From contig DCIO01000115.1 in the NCBI GenBank assembly GCA_002315885.1, positions 1 through 32,559 on the forward strand: 32,559 bases of DNA. Reading direction: 5' to 3'. This DNA comes from Lentisphaeria bacterium UBA1724. Its GTDB lineage: Bacteria; Verrucomicrobiota; Lentisphaeria; Oligosphaerales; Oligosphaeraceae. Shown one piece after another: positions 1-8,104 of this stretch. A model generated the notes under the pieces. The model worked only from the letters and a program-made list of their open reading frames with translations. It was not told the DNA's origin and searched no databases. The position numbers and the translations under genes were made by a program. Positions within the stretch are counted from its first letter, which is position 1, and each line of letters starts with the position of its first letter.

Positions 1-119
1 GGGGAAACCTCCCCCTCCTTCATTAAGCATTGAGCATTGAGCATTGAGCATTGAAGAAGAGGGGGCAAGGGGGAAACCTCCCCCTCCTTCATTAAGCATT
101 GAGCATTAAGCATTAAGCA
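1..119. repeat. Duplicated 38-bp segment with 7-bp tandem repeats
   Basis: A 38-bp segment starting with GGGGAAACCTCC occurs at 1-38 and again at 70-107. Each copy runs into a tandem array of the heptamers ATTGAGC and ATTAAGC (25-54 and 94-121). The second copy also contains a 7-bp hairpin, AGGGGGA/TCCCCCT, at about 68-85. The array ends at the start of the ExbB-like gene, whose start has no visible Shine-Dalgarno sequence. The repeat is cut by the window edge, so further copies may lie upstream. Function unknown. Confidence 0.85.
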
Positions 120-125
120 TTGATT

Positions 126-995
126 ATGAAAGCTTCCCGCCTATCTCGTCGTTGGACCGACATAGAATGCATCTGTGGACTGCCGAGCCGCAAATTCACT
201 TGTGTGAATTATGTGGGGACGTTCCTATTGGGGATGGTCTTTTTCGCCATCTTCTACGGAATTCTGCTTTGTTTCCATGATGGCCACAGCCAGTGGATTG
301 AGATGTTCTTCCATGGCGGCGAAGACAATCGTTCCACCATTCCCTATTTCACCGTATTTCTCGGCACATGGTCCCTGGCGATTCTGCTGGTGAAATCCTT
401 GAAGCTCAAGGCACAGGCCAGGGCTTTGTCGCTGAATGTCCTTCCCGAGGACCCGAATTTCGTCCTGACCTGCGCCACTGCGCGACAGATCATCGACAAA
501 ATCAATGACCAGGTGGCGGATCCCAAGGACTTCGTGTTGCTGGACCGCATTCTCCGTGCACTGATGAATTTGAAGAATCTGGGCAATGTCAGCGCGGTGG
601 CGGAATGCCTGAAATCCCAGGCGGAGAATGACGACGAGACTCTCCACTCCTCCTATACCATCCTGAAGGGCTTCCTCTGGGCAATTCCCGTGCTGGGCTT
701 CATTGGAACCGTTCTGGGCCTTTCCTCCGCCGTGGGTGGCTTCGGGCAAGTGGTGAAGAGCGGCGTCACGGATCCCCATGCGCTGATTGATAGCCTGGGT
801 GGGGTCACGGGCGGTCTGTCCATCGCTTTCGAGACGACGCTGATTGCGCTGGTCATCGCGTTGGTGGTGCAGCTCTTGATGACGGTCGTGGTCAATCGGG
901 AGGAGCGCTTCTTGGATGAGTGCTCCGACTACTGCCACAGAAATATCATCAGCAAAATCAAGAGCATCGATTTGATTGAATCCACCCAGGAATAG
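126..995 (+). CDS. MotA/TolQ/ExbB-family proton channel subunit
   Basis: The 289-residue product has the TolQ/ExbB layout: hydrophobic segments at about residues 29-50, 72-90, 181-201 and 230-256. The third carries the family pattern of Gly and Thr (IPVLGFIGTVLG) and the fourth holds Thr-rich ETTLIALVIAL. Family members form the inner-membrane ring that passes protons to drive partner proteins. The gene starts a four-gene unit: an 11-bp gap leads to the first ExbD-like gene. I chose ATG at 126; a TTG two codons upstream (120) is also possible, and neither has a Shine-Dalgarno site because the 7-bp repeats run up to it. It is not a flagellar MotA by context, as no flagellar gene is near. Its physiological role is unknown. 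Confidence 0.85.
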   Translation: MKASRLSRRWTDIECICGLPSRKFTCVNYVGTFLLGMVFFAIFYGILLCFHDGHSQWIEMFFHGGEDNRSTIPYFTVFLGTWSLAILLVKSLKLKAQARALSLNVLPEDPNFVLTCATARQIIDKINDQVADPKDFVLLDRILRALMNLKNLGNVSAVAECLKSQAENDDETLHSSYTILKGFLWAIPVLGFIGTVLGLSSAVGGFGQVVKSGVTDPHALIDSLGGVTGGLSIAFETTLIALVIALVVQLLMTVVVNREERFLDECSDYCHRNIISKIKSIDLIESTQE

Positions 996-1006
996 GGCAT
1001 ACCGCC

Positions 1007-1864
1007 ATGGCACGGAAAGACAATTCCCCCGCCATCTCATTTTTCAGCTTCCAGGATATCATTACCTCCGTTACGGGAATCATGTTCCTGGTGATGCTCC
1101 TATTGACGCTGTTGCTGTTGATGCGGGAGGCCGTCAACGCCTCTCCGGAACAGACCGAGGCACGCCGTCTGCAGGAGGATGTGCGCGCCCTTCAGGAACG
1201 CCTCTCACAGATGACCTCCAATTCGGAGGAAATGCGCCAGCGCCTGGAGGAACTGCGGAAGTTGGATGCCAAGACACTCCCCCAGCGGAAGGAAGCCCTA
1301 TTGCGTCGATTGGAAGAACTCCAGCGGGAGATGACCCAGGCATTGGCGGATGAGGAGACCACAAAGAAGGAGAGCGAGCGCCTGCGCACTGTCATTGCGG
1401 ATGTCCGGGAGAAGGACGCCCCCGTGGTGGAGGAATTGACGGAACTCCAGAAGGAATTGTCGGCTTTGGAGGCCCAGAAGGCGAAAATGGAGGACGCGAC
1501 GGAGAAATCCAAGCGGATGATGCGCTTTACCTGGGACGGCAATATCTCCAAACGGCCGCTGTTGGTGGAGTGTTCTGGGGACGCCATTCTTGTGGGAACC
1601 AACGGCGTGGCAACGCCTCTGAAAGTCTTCCGCAAGAAGCCAGGGGCAGCCCCCATGCAATTGGAGAGTGAGTTTCTGGCCTGGGCGAAGCAACAACCCG
1701 CTTCGGAGGTCTATTTCGTCTTTCTGTCCAAGCCTTCGTCTTTCACATACGCGGAGAGCCTGGCAAGGATTCTGGGTGACAACGGCTATCAGCGTGGGCG
1801 GGAAGTCCTGCCCAATGACGATGTCCGCGTCTTTGAGATGCCGGGGGAGGGGCAGGGCAAATGA
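1007..1864 (+). CDS. ExbD-like single-pass coiled-coil membrane protein, subunit 1
   Basis: A 285-residue protein with a short cytoplasmic N-terminus, one membrane helix (about 18-39), a long Glu/Leu/Arg-rich coiled coil (about 47-170) and a C-terminal alpha/beta domain (172-280). Asp17 (FSFQDIITSVTG) lies at the start of the helix, as the essential Asp does in ExbD/TolR/MotB, which suggests it is the proton-carrying partner of the upstream channel. The C-terminal part resembles that of the next gene (hydrophobic strand, Pro-x-Ser, Tyr/Phe-Ala, Gly-x-x-x-Gly, Leu), so the two are probably paralogues. It overlaps the next gene by ATGA, implying translational coupling. I see no peptidoglycan-binding OmpA motif, unlike MotB or ZorB. 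The ExbD relationship is inferred from topology, the Asp and the neighbour. Confidence 0.7.
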   Translation: MARKDNSPAISFFSFQDIITSVTGIMFLVMLLLTLLLLMREAVNASPEQTEARRLQEDVRALQERLSQMTSNSEEMRQRLEELRKLDAKTLPQRKEALLRRLEELQREMTQALADEETTKKESERLRTVIADVREKDAPVVEELTELQKELSALEAQKAKMEDATEKSKRMMRFTWDGNISKRPLLVECSGDAILVGTNGVATPLKVFRKKPGAAPMQLESEFLAWAKQQPASEVYFVFLSKPSSFTYAESLARILGDNGYQRGREVLPNDDVRVFEMPGEGQGK

Positions 1865-2805
1865 AAGAGGAGACTGAGTCCAGTCTGGAATTGCTCCTGG
1901 ATACCATGTGCAATACCTTCGGCGGCGTGATTTTCATCACAATTGCGCTGGTGGTAATCATTTCCATGACCAGTTCGCTGCGTCAGAAGAAGTCGGATGA
2001 CAGCGTAAGCCTGAAGGACGTGGAGGAGCTCAAGGTCATTCTGGCGGAATTGCAGGAGCAGCTCCGTCAGGCGGATGTGCAGAAGACCGACCTGGAGGAA
2101 CAACTGGATACCGCCTCTTCGGATCCACGTCTGCGGATGATGGAGGAAATCGCGGCGCTGGAGAGTGCCGTGGAGAAGCGGTCGCTCCTAGCCGAGGTGC
2201 AGCGAACGGCTCTGGAGAATAGCCGTCTGGAGGCCGCGGTGCTGGAGAAGGAACTCCAGAATGCCCAGGATGACCTCCAGAAGCATTCCGAAGAAATCGA
2301 GAAGGATGTGTTGGCGCGCCAGGAGGTCACGGCACAACTGGAGGCGTTGCGACAGGAACAGGAGGCCTCCAGGCTGAATATGGTCTTCACCACGATGAAG
2401 GGACGAAAGGAACTGCCATACTACCTGATTTTGCAGAACGGAAAAGTGTGGCGCGTGGGCCCCGATGACGAGGAACTCCTTCATCCCAATGCCGATGTGG
2501 ATGCCAGAAGTCACGCCATGGAAGACGGACAGATACAAGTGACGTGTGTGCCAAAGAACAATGCCGGAATATCCGTCTATGCAGGAGAGAAACTCTCTGC
2601 GGAATTCCGCCAATGTCTCGCATCGCTTCCAGGAAACCGCGTGCCCTGTTTTTGGGTGACACCCGAAAGCGCGGAGGTCTTCTATGCGTTGCGGGAAGTC
2701 CTGAAGCGGGAGGGAAAATTCCATGGTTTCCGCCTGCTAGAAGACCGCGATTCCTACGGCTACGCCATCATCCCCAGCAAGAACGGTAAGGTCTATGAGT
2801 ATTAA
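1861..2805 (+). CDS. ExbD-like single-pass coiled-coil membrane protein, subunit 2
   Basis: The 314-residue product has an N-terminal membrane helix (about 15-37) preceded by LELLLDTMCNTFGG, with Asp14 at the membrane entry. A long coiled coil follows (about 50-172), then a globular C-terminal domain (173-314). The pattern LLDTMCNTFGG is one I associate with small ExbD-like proteins beside TolQ-like genes in Planctomycetes and Verrucomicrobia; that is recollection, not a search. The C-terminal domain can be lined up by eye with that of the preceding gene. The start overlaps the previous stop by 4 bases and the end overlaps the VWA gene by 11 bases, so the unit is surely co-translated. Together the two genes suggest a heteromeric axle inside the ExbB-like ring. 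Confidence 0.7.
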   Translation: MKEETESSLELLLDTMCNTFGGVIFITIALVVIISMTSSLRQKKSDDSVSLKDVEELKVILAELQEQLRQADVQKTDLEEQLDTASSDPRLRMMEEIAALESAVEKRSLLAEVQRTALENSRLEAAVLEKELQNAQDDLQKHSEEIEKDVLARQEVTAQLEALRQEQEASRLNMVFTTMKGRKELPYYLILQNGKVWRVGPDDEELLHPNADVDARSHAMEDGQIQVTCVPKNNAGISVYAGEKLSAEFRQCLASLPGNRVPCFWVTPESAEVFYALREVLKREGKFHGFRLLEDRDSYGYAIIPSKNGKVYEY

Positions 2806-3877
2806 GGAACTCAATTTCAAGATTGTCGGCAGTCTGGTTGTCTTCTGGGTGCTGGTCTTCCTTCTGGGCTATTTCCTGCTGACTTCGGGCGGCATGGGCC
2901 TGGGAGGCGGTAATGGAAACGGTAGCGGTAGCGGCAACGGCACGGGTGGTGCAGGCGAAGGCACTGGCACTGGCATGACTGCGGAACAGACCGAAGATGG
3001 CACGGGCGCGGGATGGTCGGGCGAGACTTTCGCTGGCGGCGCACCAGAGTCCGCCGAAATGGGCGAATTGCCTCAGGAAAGCGCCTCCGAGGAAGACGGC
3101 ATCCCGCAGAATCCCCCAGAGACCAACGCGGAAACTGCCGCGGAGGAACCCCTGGACGAAAGCTCGTCTGCGGGTGCCCAGGCGGGTATCCAGGCCGCTC
3201 AGAAGGAACTCCAGAAAGCGCAGAAACACAGCGAGCCGGAACTCTATGGCGAAAAGGCGAAGGACTCTTCCGCGGATAACTCTCCCCAATCGAAAGTCAT
3301 TGGGCTGGACGAGGCAAAGAAGGGCTTCTTTGGTGTGGAGACTTCGGGGCGTTCGACGACCCTGTTTCTGCTGGACATCTCGGGTTCCATGGACTCCCCC
3401 ACCTCCGAGAGATACTCTCGACTGGAATTGCTGAAACGTATCCTAATTGCCGAATTGGACCGCCTCCATCGGGCGGCATCGCAGAATGAATTGCAGACGC
3501 AGGTGGGCTCCTTTGTGCTGGCGACTTTCAGCGATGACTTGCGCGTTTTTCCGCAGAATCGGACATTTAGTTATGGTTCCACAAACGACATCCTCGCCGC
3601 AAAACGTATCATTGCAAATATCTCAACCGATGGGGGAACGAGCATGATGGCGGCCTGGCGGAATCTGGCGCCATCCCTGGCGAGAAATCGCTGGTGCGAT
3701 GTGGTATTCTTCCTCTCGGATGGCGATCCCACTGATTGCCAGGAAGCCGAGTTGGTCAATTTCCTGGCAATGAATCTGAGAAACCTCCCTATCAATACAT
3801 TCTCCCTGGGGACTCATTCATCCATGATGGAAAATATCGCCCGAAACCATCGCGGAAAATATCGCGAAATACGATAA
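2795..3877 (+). CDS. Membrane-anchored von Willebrand factor A (VWA) domain protein
   Basis: A 360-residue protein: short cytoplasmic N-terminus, one membrane helix (about 9-30), a Gly/Asn/Ser-rich flexible linker (32-65), an acidic Ala/Glu/Gln-rich stalk (66-165) and a C-terminal VWA domain (about 186-360). The MIDAS metal site looks complete: DISGS at 194-198, Thr282 in DGGTSMM and Asp309 in LSDGDPTD. VWA domains bind partner proteins through a divalent metal, so this is a likely sensor or effector arm of the ExbB/ExbD-like complex on the outer face of the inner membrane. ATG 2795 lies inside the previous gene, preceded by GGTAAGG. The target it binds cannot be told from sequence. No terminator with a T-tract follows; a hairpin-rich repeat does. 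Confidence 0.85.
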   Translation: MSIKELNFKIVGSLVVFWVLVFLLGYFLLTSGGMGLGGGNGNGSGSGNGTGGAGEGTGTGMTAEQTEDGTGAGWSGETFAGGAPESAEMGELPQESASEEDGIPQNPPETNAETAAEEPLDESSSAGAQAGIQAAQKELQKAQKHSEPELYGEKAKDSSADNSPQSKVIGLDEAKKGFFGVETSGRSTTLFLLDISGSMDSPTSERYSRLELLKRILIAELDRLHRAASQNELQTQVGSFVLATFSDDLRVFPQNRTFSYGSTNDILAAKRIIANISTDGGTSMMAAWRNLAPSLARNRWCDVVFFLSDGDPTDCQEAELVNFLAMNLRNLPINTFSLGTHSSMMENIARNHRGKYREIR

Positions 3878-3988
3878 TTTATACGGGCGTCCACGCCGCC
3901 CAATTGGCGCACGGGTGCAAGCCCACGTGCGCCGTTTGCGCCGCCGTTCAAATACCTCCCCTCTTGTGGGACATATTGGGGGACGATG

Positions 3989-4133
3989 GAATCAATGCAA
4001 TCCCATTCCCCGAAGGGGATGTTTCGGCGTAGCCGATAGAGCCCCGGGATTGTTCCCGGGACGAGGGAATCAAAACAATCCCATTCCCCGAAGGGGATGT
4101 TTCGGCGTAGCCGATCGAGCCCCGGGATTGTTC
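3989..4133. repeat. 78-bp tandem repeat made of short hairpins (REP-like)
   Basis: Unit 1 (3989-4066) and the nearly complete unit 2 (4067-4133) are almost identical. Each contains three short inverted repeats: CCCC-GAA-GGGG, TCGGC-GTA-GCCGA and, fully only in unit 1, CCCGGGA-TTGT-TCCCGGG. Unit 2 ends exactly where the stop codon of the converging glycoside hydrolase gene begins. The sequence 3878-3988 before it holds no gene that I can support. Such multi-hairpin elements often stabilise 3' ends of mRNA or are mobile REP/MITE relics; either would fit this position between two convergent genes. Confidence 0.85.
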
Positions 4134-7100
4134 TTATTTTGTGATAATAAAGCCGTAGGTGAGGTATGGTTTTGCCTCGAAGGTGCCGTTATGGGGTAGG
4201 GTGGTATCCTGGAGTGGTCCCAGGATGCTCTTAGCCTTGTAGCCCTTTGGCAGGGAGAGTTTTTTGGTGCCCGCCTTGCCTGCGTAGATGAAGAGCAGGT
4301 CATTGCCCACCCAGACACGGTCATCCAGTCCCTTGACGTAGCGCTGGATGCCGCATTTGCCCAGGAGGTCCCCGTAGAGTTCCGCGGGCAGGTTCATCAA
4401 TGCGCAGTAAAAGTGGTTGGCGTTTCCGATGGCTTTCCGGACCATCCAGGGCTCGCCGTTGTCGTCGGTGCCCACGATTTCATCGAAGCCCGCCACGGGT
4501 TGGAACCAGGGCATGGAGGCGGCGCGGTTGGCGCAGCGGATTTCGCTGTATTCGGGGATGGTGGTCATCTTGGGTTTCATCTCGTCGGTGATGAGCTTGG
4601 TCTGGATGCCCAGGAAATCCGCGTTGGCAGTGGCGTCGGCGGGTTTGCCGGGGTAGAAGGGCGCGGCGCAGTAGAGCCAGAGGACGGTGGCGCCTTCGGC
4701 CTCGAAGCGCTGCATGAGGGCCTGTCGTTTCTGCTGGTCCAGGACCAGTGTGGGGAGCATGATGTAGAGTTTGTGGGGGGCGACCTGGATGGTGGGATCC
4801 AGCAAGTCGTTAATCAGCATGCTTTCGTAGGGGACTGCCAGCTTGGAGATTTGGCTGAAGAGTCCCTCGATGGCGTTGGTGTAGATGCCCTTTGCGTCGG
4901 GATTGGTGGTGTAGTATGGGCTGTCGATGTCACCCACGATGGCGATTTGGCAGGGTGTGGTGCCGGCCACGGGGGGCAGTGCCTCGTAGAGTTTTTCCTG
5001 TTCGAGGATGACGTCATCCAGGGCTTTTTCGTAGAGTGCGCCCGCGCAGAGATCGAACCAGTATCCCGCGATGCCGGTGGTGATGTTCATGCCGAAGGCG
5101 CGGTCGAAGTGCCCCACGCTTTCGTATGCGGTGGAGGGTTCCCCCACATAGTAGCGCATGTCGTTTGGTTCGGGGATGCGGTAGTATCCCGAGCGGTAGT
5201 CCATTTCGTTGAGGACCATCTTCCCGTGGAGTGCCAGGGAAGTCCAGGGCTGCATGATGCCGTCGGAGTCGCCGGTCTTGCGGTAGCTGTATCGCGAGGG
5301 CGCGCCCAGGAAATCCACATTCTTGGACTGGAGGACTTCCCAGAGGTCGTTGTGCCCCGTGAGGAGCAGTCCGCGGTAGTTATTGCAACCCAGTTCCGTC
5401 AGGTATCCGAAGTATACGCCAGTGAGCCACTTGCTGTCGGTGGCATCCTTGACCACGCCAGTGAAGTAGTTGATTGCGTGGGAGAGCGCGATATTTCGGC
5501 TTTCCAGCCAATCCATGAGCCGCTGGTCCTTGGTGGGATCCATGAGGACGCCCAGGGCGCCCTGGCGGGTCAGATGCCAGTCGGGGAGTGCGTCAATGCC
5601 GTCGATGGTGGCGGCGGGGTCATTCCATGCCTGCTGGAGCGCTTCGTCAGTGCCGTATTTTTTCCGGAGGCACTCCTTGAAGAATTCGATATCGCATTTG
5701 TTGTAGCCGCCCCAGTCGTATTGGCGTTTGGAGCCCAGGCAATCCCAGAACCACTCGCCGTTGTTGCCTTCGGCAATGGAGATGCCCCAGACCCGGTCCG
5801 CGTAGGATTTCTGCTTGATGTGGTCGATGAGGGCGCGGATGGGCTTCTCGCCGTCGGTGAGCCACTTCTGGGAGGCGAAGCTCTGCTTGTATTGGTCGGC
5901 GAAGGAGAGGGTGCCGTCCATGAAGCTCATGACTTCCTCGGGATTCTTGTTCAGCCACCACTTGGGCATCTGCATGTTGATATGTACGCAGAAGACCGCA
6001 TCGGGTTGCGCGGCGAACATCTGGTCCACTGCCTCGTCGAATTTGGTGAAATCGTAGGTCTCCTCGTCAGTCCAGTAGTTCTGGATGTTGGCGGGGATAC
6101 GGAAGTTGTCGGTGCCCAGTTTTTCCGCCGTGGCGAATTCGTGGAAGCGGTGTTGGCGGACGGTCTGGATGGCGTGATAGAAATAGGGGGTGATCTTGCG
6201 GTCACCCAGCATGATGAAGGGACGGGTGCCCACATCCACTAGGCGAGCCTGCTGGATCTCGGGGATGGGCTTTGCATCCACGTGATGGGTGCCAAGGCTC
6301 TCGATGCCTGTCAGAGCGACGAAGTCGTCATCGGAAGTGATGGCGTAATCGCCGCTTTCCAGAGGCGGAATACGGTATTCCACGGTGATGGTCTCGCCGA
6401 CCTTCCAGGCGTAGGATGCGGGCTTGATGGGGAGGCTGAAGGACTTCTCCTGACCATTGGCGTCCTTGAGGATGAATTTCAGGGTCTGGATGTCCTCGGG
6501 GGGGAGTTTGTCCACCACTGCGGTGAATTTTCCTTCCTCCGTGGCGGTCACACGCAGTTCGCCGCGGGGCCCCGCATAGCGGTAGCCCAGGCTGCCATTC
6601 CAGGGTGCGGTGGTGTGGGGATTGCCCAGGACTACCACGGGCTCCTCCACGACCTCGGGAATCTTGTGGGGCTGGTTCAGCTTGGATTCGCAACGCCAGG
6701 ACGCGTCGGTATCCAGGTAGTAGTCCTTGCCGCCTGCGTGGACATAGACATCGGCGGCAAATCCCGCGGCCTGGGAGCCATTCTTGACGCGCACCTGGAT
6801 GCGGTTGTGGCCCTTCTTCAATGCGTGGGTGATGTTGCTGCGGACGGGCACGTGCCAGATTTCGCTCTTGCCGCAGTAGATGCGGTTCACGTATATGTAC
6901 GCCACGTCATCCGCCGCGAATGCGATGACGGCGTAGTCGGGGGCCACCTCCAGGTCGATGTCGGTCTCGAACCAGGCGTTGTAGTCATCGGGGCCTTCTT
7001 CCTTCTGGAACCACAGCCAATTTCCGCGCCACTTGCCCTTGGTCTGGAACATGGGCGTGTAGGAGAGTTGCTGGATGACGGGAAGACCCGCCGCTTCCCC

Positions 7101-7844
7101 ATTCACGGTGGCCTTGGTCAGGATCATCTCGGCGGGGGTGGTGAATTCCACGGATTTCTGGCCCGCAGGCAATTCCACTGCGCTTGCGGGAATTTCGTTC
7201 ATCTTGTAGTCATAGAAGCGCAGGGTGACGCCGGGGCAGGTGCCTTCCCGCCAGGAGAGACGGCATTGTGCCCGGGGGCGCAGGTAGGGCGCGATGGCGG
7301 GTTCTCCCGCGATGATGGCACTGGCATTGGGAAGGGCATTGGTATAGGGGAGGGTATCCATGGATTTCAGGCCGATGTGTGCGCCTTTGGGACCCAGCCA
7401 GGAGAGTTCCCAGTTGGTGAGAATGCCTTCCCAGGCGGAGTTGTTGTCGAATTGGAAGGTGTAGGTGCGATACTGTCCATCGGGGATGACGGAGGCGATG
7501 GTGCATTTGAATTGCGTGCGCACGCCGTCCTTCTCCAGATTGCCGCTGAGGCGGAAGTAACCCGGTTGGTCGCTGCAGGCGGTGATTTCAATCTGCTTGA
7601 TGCGCGCGGTATCCCAATTCTGCTTCATGTTGTAGAAACCGCTGGAGGCATAGCCATTGGAGAAAACCTCGATGGCGTCCGTGGCGGGGATGGTCTCCTG
7701 GGTGCCATAGATGGACGCGGTCGCCTTCAGGGCTGCGCCTTCCAGACGATAGCCGTCAGCGACGCGCTGTTGCTGGTCGGTTGAGGTGCCTGCGAAGAGG
7801 ATGCCGATGCAGAGGGAAAAGAGTGCGATGAGCGATTTTTTCAT
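4134..7844 (-). CDS. Large secreted glycoside hydrolase, GH42-like (clan GH-A)
   Basis: The 1236-residue product starts with a signal peptide (MKKSLIALFSLCIGILFAGT), so it is exported. Around residues 260-400 is a jelly-roll, sugar-binding-like region (KWRGNWLWFQKEE, then ADDVAYIYVN). A TIM-barrel-like catalytic region follows (about 550-930), with candidate catalytic Glu692 or Glu697 (IAEGNNGEW) and Glu880 (MVLNEMDY), a spacing compatible with clan GH-A enzymes. Residues about 960-1060 (CQIAIVGDIDSPYY to EGATVLWLYC) resemble the amidotransferase-like trimerisation domain of GH42 beta-galactosidases. Substrate is unknown; a beta-galactoside or related plant or host glycan is a guess. The frame is open 36 codons further upstream, but the signal peptide fixes ATG at 7844. 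No Shine-Dalgarno is visible. It stands alone as a transcription unit. Confidence 0.7.
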   Translation of the reverse strand: MKKSLIALFSLCIGILFAGTSTDQQQRVADGYRLEGAALKATASIYGTQETIPATDAIEVFSNGYASSGFYNMKQNWDTARIKQIEITACSDQPGYFRLSGNLEKDGVRTQFKCTIASVIPDGQYRTYTFQFDNNSAWEGILTNWELSWLGPKGAHIGLKSMDTLPYTNALPNASAIIAGEPAIAPYLRPRAQCRLSWREGTCPGVTLRFYDYKMNEIPASAVELPAGQKSVEFTTPAEMILTKATVNGEAAGLPVIQQLSYTPMFQTKGKWRGNWLWFQKEEGPDDYNAWFETDIDLEVAPDYAVIAFAADDVAYIYVNRIYCGKSEIWHVPVRSNITHALKKGHNRIQVRVKNGSQAAGFAADVYVHAGGKDYYLDTDASWRCESKLNQPHKIPEVVEEPVVVLGNPHTTAPWNGSLGYRYAGPRGELRVTATEEGKFTAVVDKLPPEDIQTLKFILKDANGQEKSFSLPIKPASYAWKVGETITVEYRIPPLESGDYAITSDDDFVALTGIESLGTHHVDAKPIPEIQQARLVDVGTRPFIMLGDRKITPYFYHAIQTVRQHRFHEFATAEKLGTDNFRIPANIQNYWTDEETYDFTKFDEAVDQMFAAQPDAVFCVHINMQMPKWWLNKNPEEVMSFMDGTLSFADQYKQSFASQKWLTDGEKPIRALIDHIKQKSYADRVWGISIAEGNNGEWFWDCLGSKRQYDWGGYNKCDIEFFKECLRKKYGTDEALQQAWNDPAATIDGIDALPDWHLTRQGALGVLMDPTKDQRLMDWLESRNIALSHAINYFTGVVKDATDSKWLTGVYFGYLTELGCNNYRGLLLTGHNDLWEVLQSKNVDFLGAPSRYSYRKTGDSDGIMQPWTSLALHGKMVLNEMDYRSGYYRIPEPNDMRYYVGEPSTAYESVGHFDRAFGMNITTGIAGYWFDLCAGALYEKALDDVILEQEKLYEALPPVAGTTPCQIAIVGDIDSPYYTTNPDAKGIYTNAIEGLFSQISKLAVPYESMLINDLLDPTIQVAPHKLYIMLPTLVLDQQKRQALMQRFEAEGATVLWLYCAAPFYPGKPADATANADFLGIQTKLITDEMKPKMTTIPEYSEIRCANRAASMPWFQPVAGFDEIVGTDDNGEPWMVRKAIGNANHFYCALMNLPAELYGDLLGKCGIQRYVKGLDDRVWVGNDLLFIYAGKAGTKKLSLPKGYKAKSILGPLQDTTLPHNGTFEAKPYLTYGFIITK

Positions 7845-7898
7845 GGTAGAAGTGGAAGTAATACGAATGAGGTTGAGTGAATTTCGTCTTGCCACAGA

Positions 7899-7904
7899 AT
7901 ATAA
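7899..7904 (-). promoter_or_regulatory. Possible -10 box of the glycoside hydrolase gene
   Basis: The minus strand reads TATATT 55 bases before the start codon of the glycoside hydrolase. It matches the -10 box seen before several other genes here. No convincing -35 box was found at the expected distance, so this is tentative. Confidence 0.3.
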
Positions 7905-8017
7905 TCGTTGCGTGATGGTCCCGAGGTTGGCGCGTAACCGAAGAACGTTCAAAAAATGGCCATGGCTGGAAGTCTGTGGGGCATCGTTGTTCTATATTAT
8001 GGAGGAAGGTCCAACTT

Positions 8018-8104
8018 CTTCGCCCAAAAGGGGCTTTTTCTTCGCCCAAAAGGGGCTTTTTCTTCGCCCAAAAGGGGCTCCTTCTTCGCCCTAAAGGGCT
8101 CACA
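8018..8104. repeat. 22-bp tandem array of mini-hairpins
   Basis: The unit CTTCGCCCAAAAGGGGCTTTTT is present at 8018-8039 and 8040-8061, with a third copy decaying at its 3' end (8062-8083) and a fourth partial copy (from 8084). Each unit can fold as a 4-bp stem (GCCC/GGGC) followed by T's, so on the plus strand it is a row of weak terminator-like elements. It lies in the divergent spacer between the glycoside hydrolase gene and the secreted coiled-coil gene. A TATATT at 7993-7998 precedes it, so it may sit in the leader of the downstream gene. Confidence 0.85.

Noticed and set aside
120..1864. Zorya defence system (ZorA/ZorB)
   Set aside because: The channel protein lacks a long C-terminal coiled-coil tail and the partner lacks an OmpA-like peptidoglycan-binding domain; no ZorC, ZorD or ZorE is present.
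3915..4199. Open frame with repeated peptide across the 78-bp repeat
   Set aside because: The repeated peptide comes only from the DNA repeat (78 is divisible by 3); it runs into the converging gene and has no start signal.
4413..7784. Long open frames (609 and 500 codons) on the plus strand opposite the glycoside hydrolase
   Set aside because: They are antisense shadows caused by codon bias; their translations are Gly/Val/Asp-rich without family motifs, while the minus strand has a signal peptide and domains.
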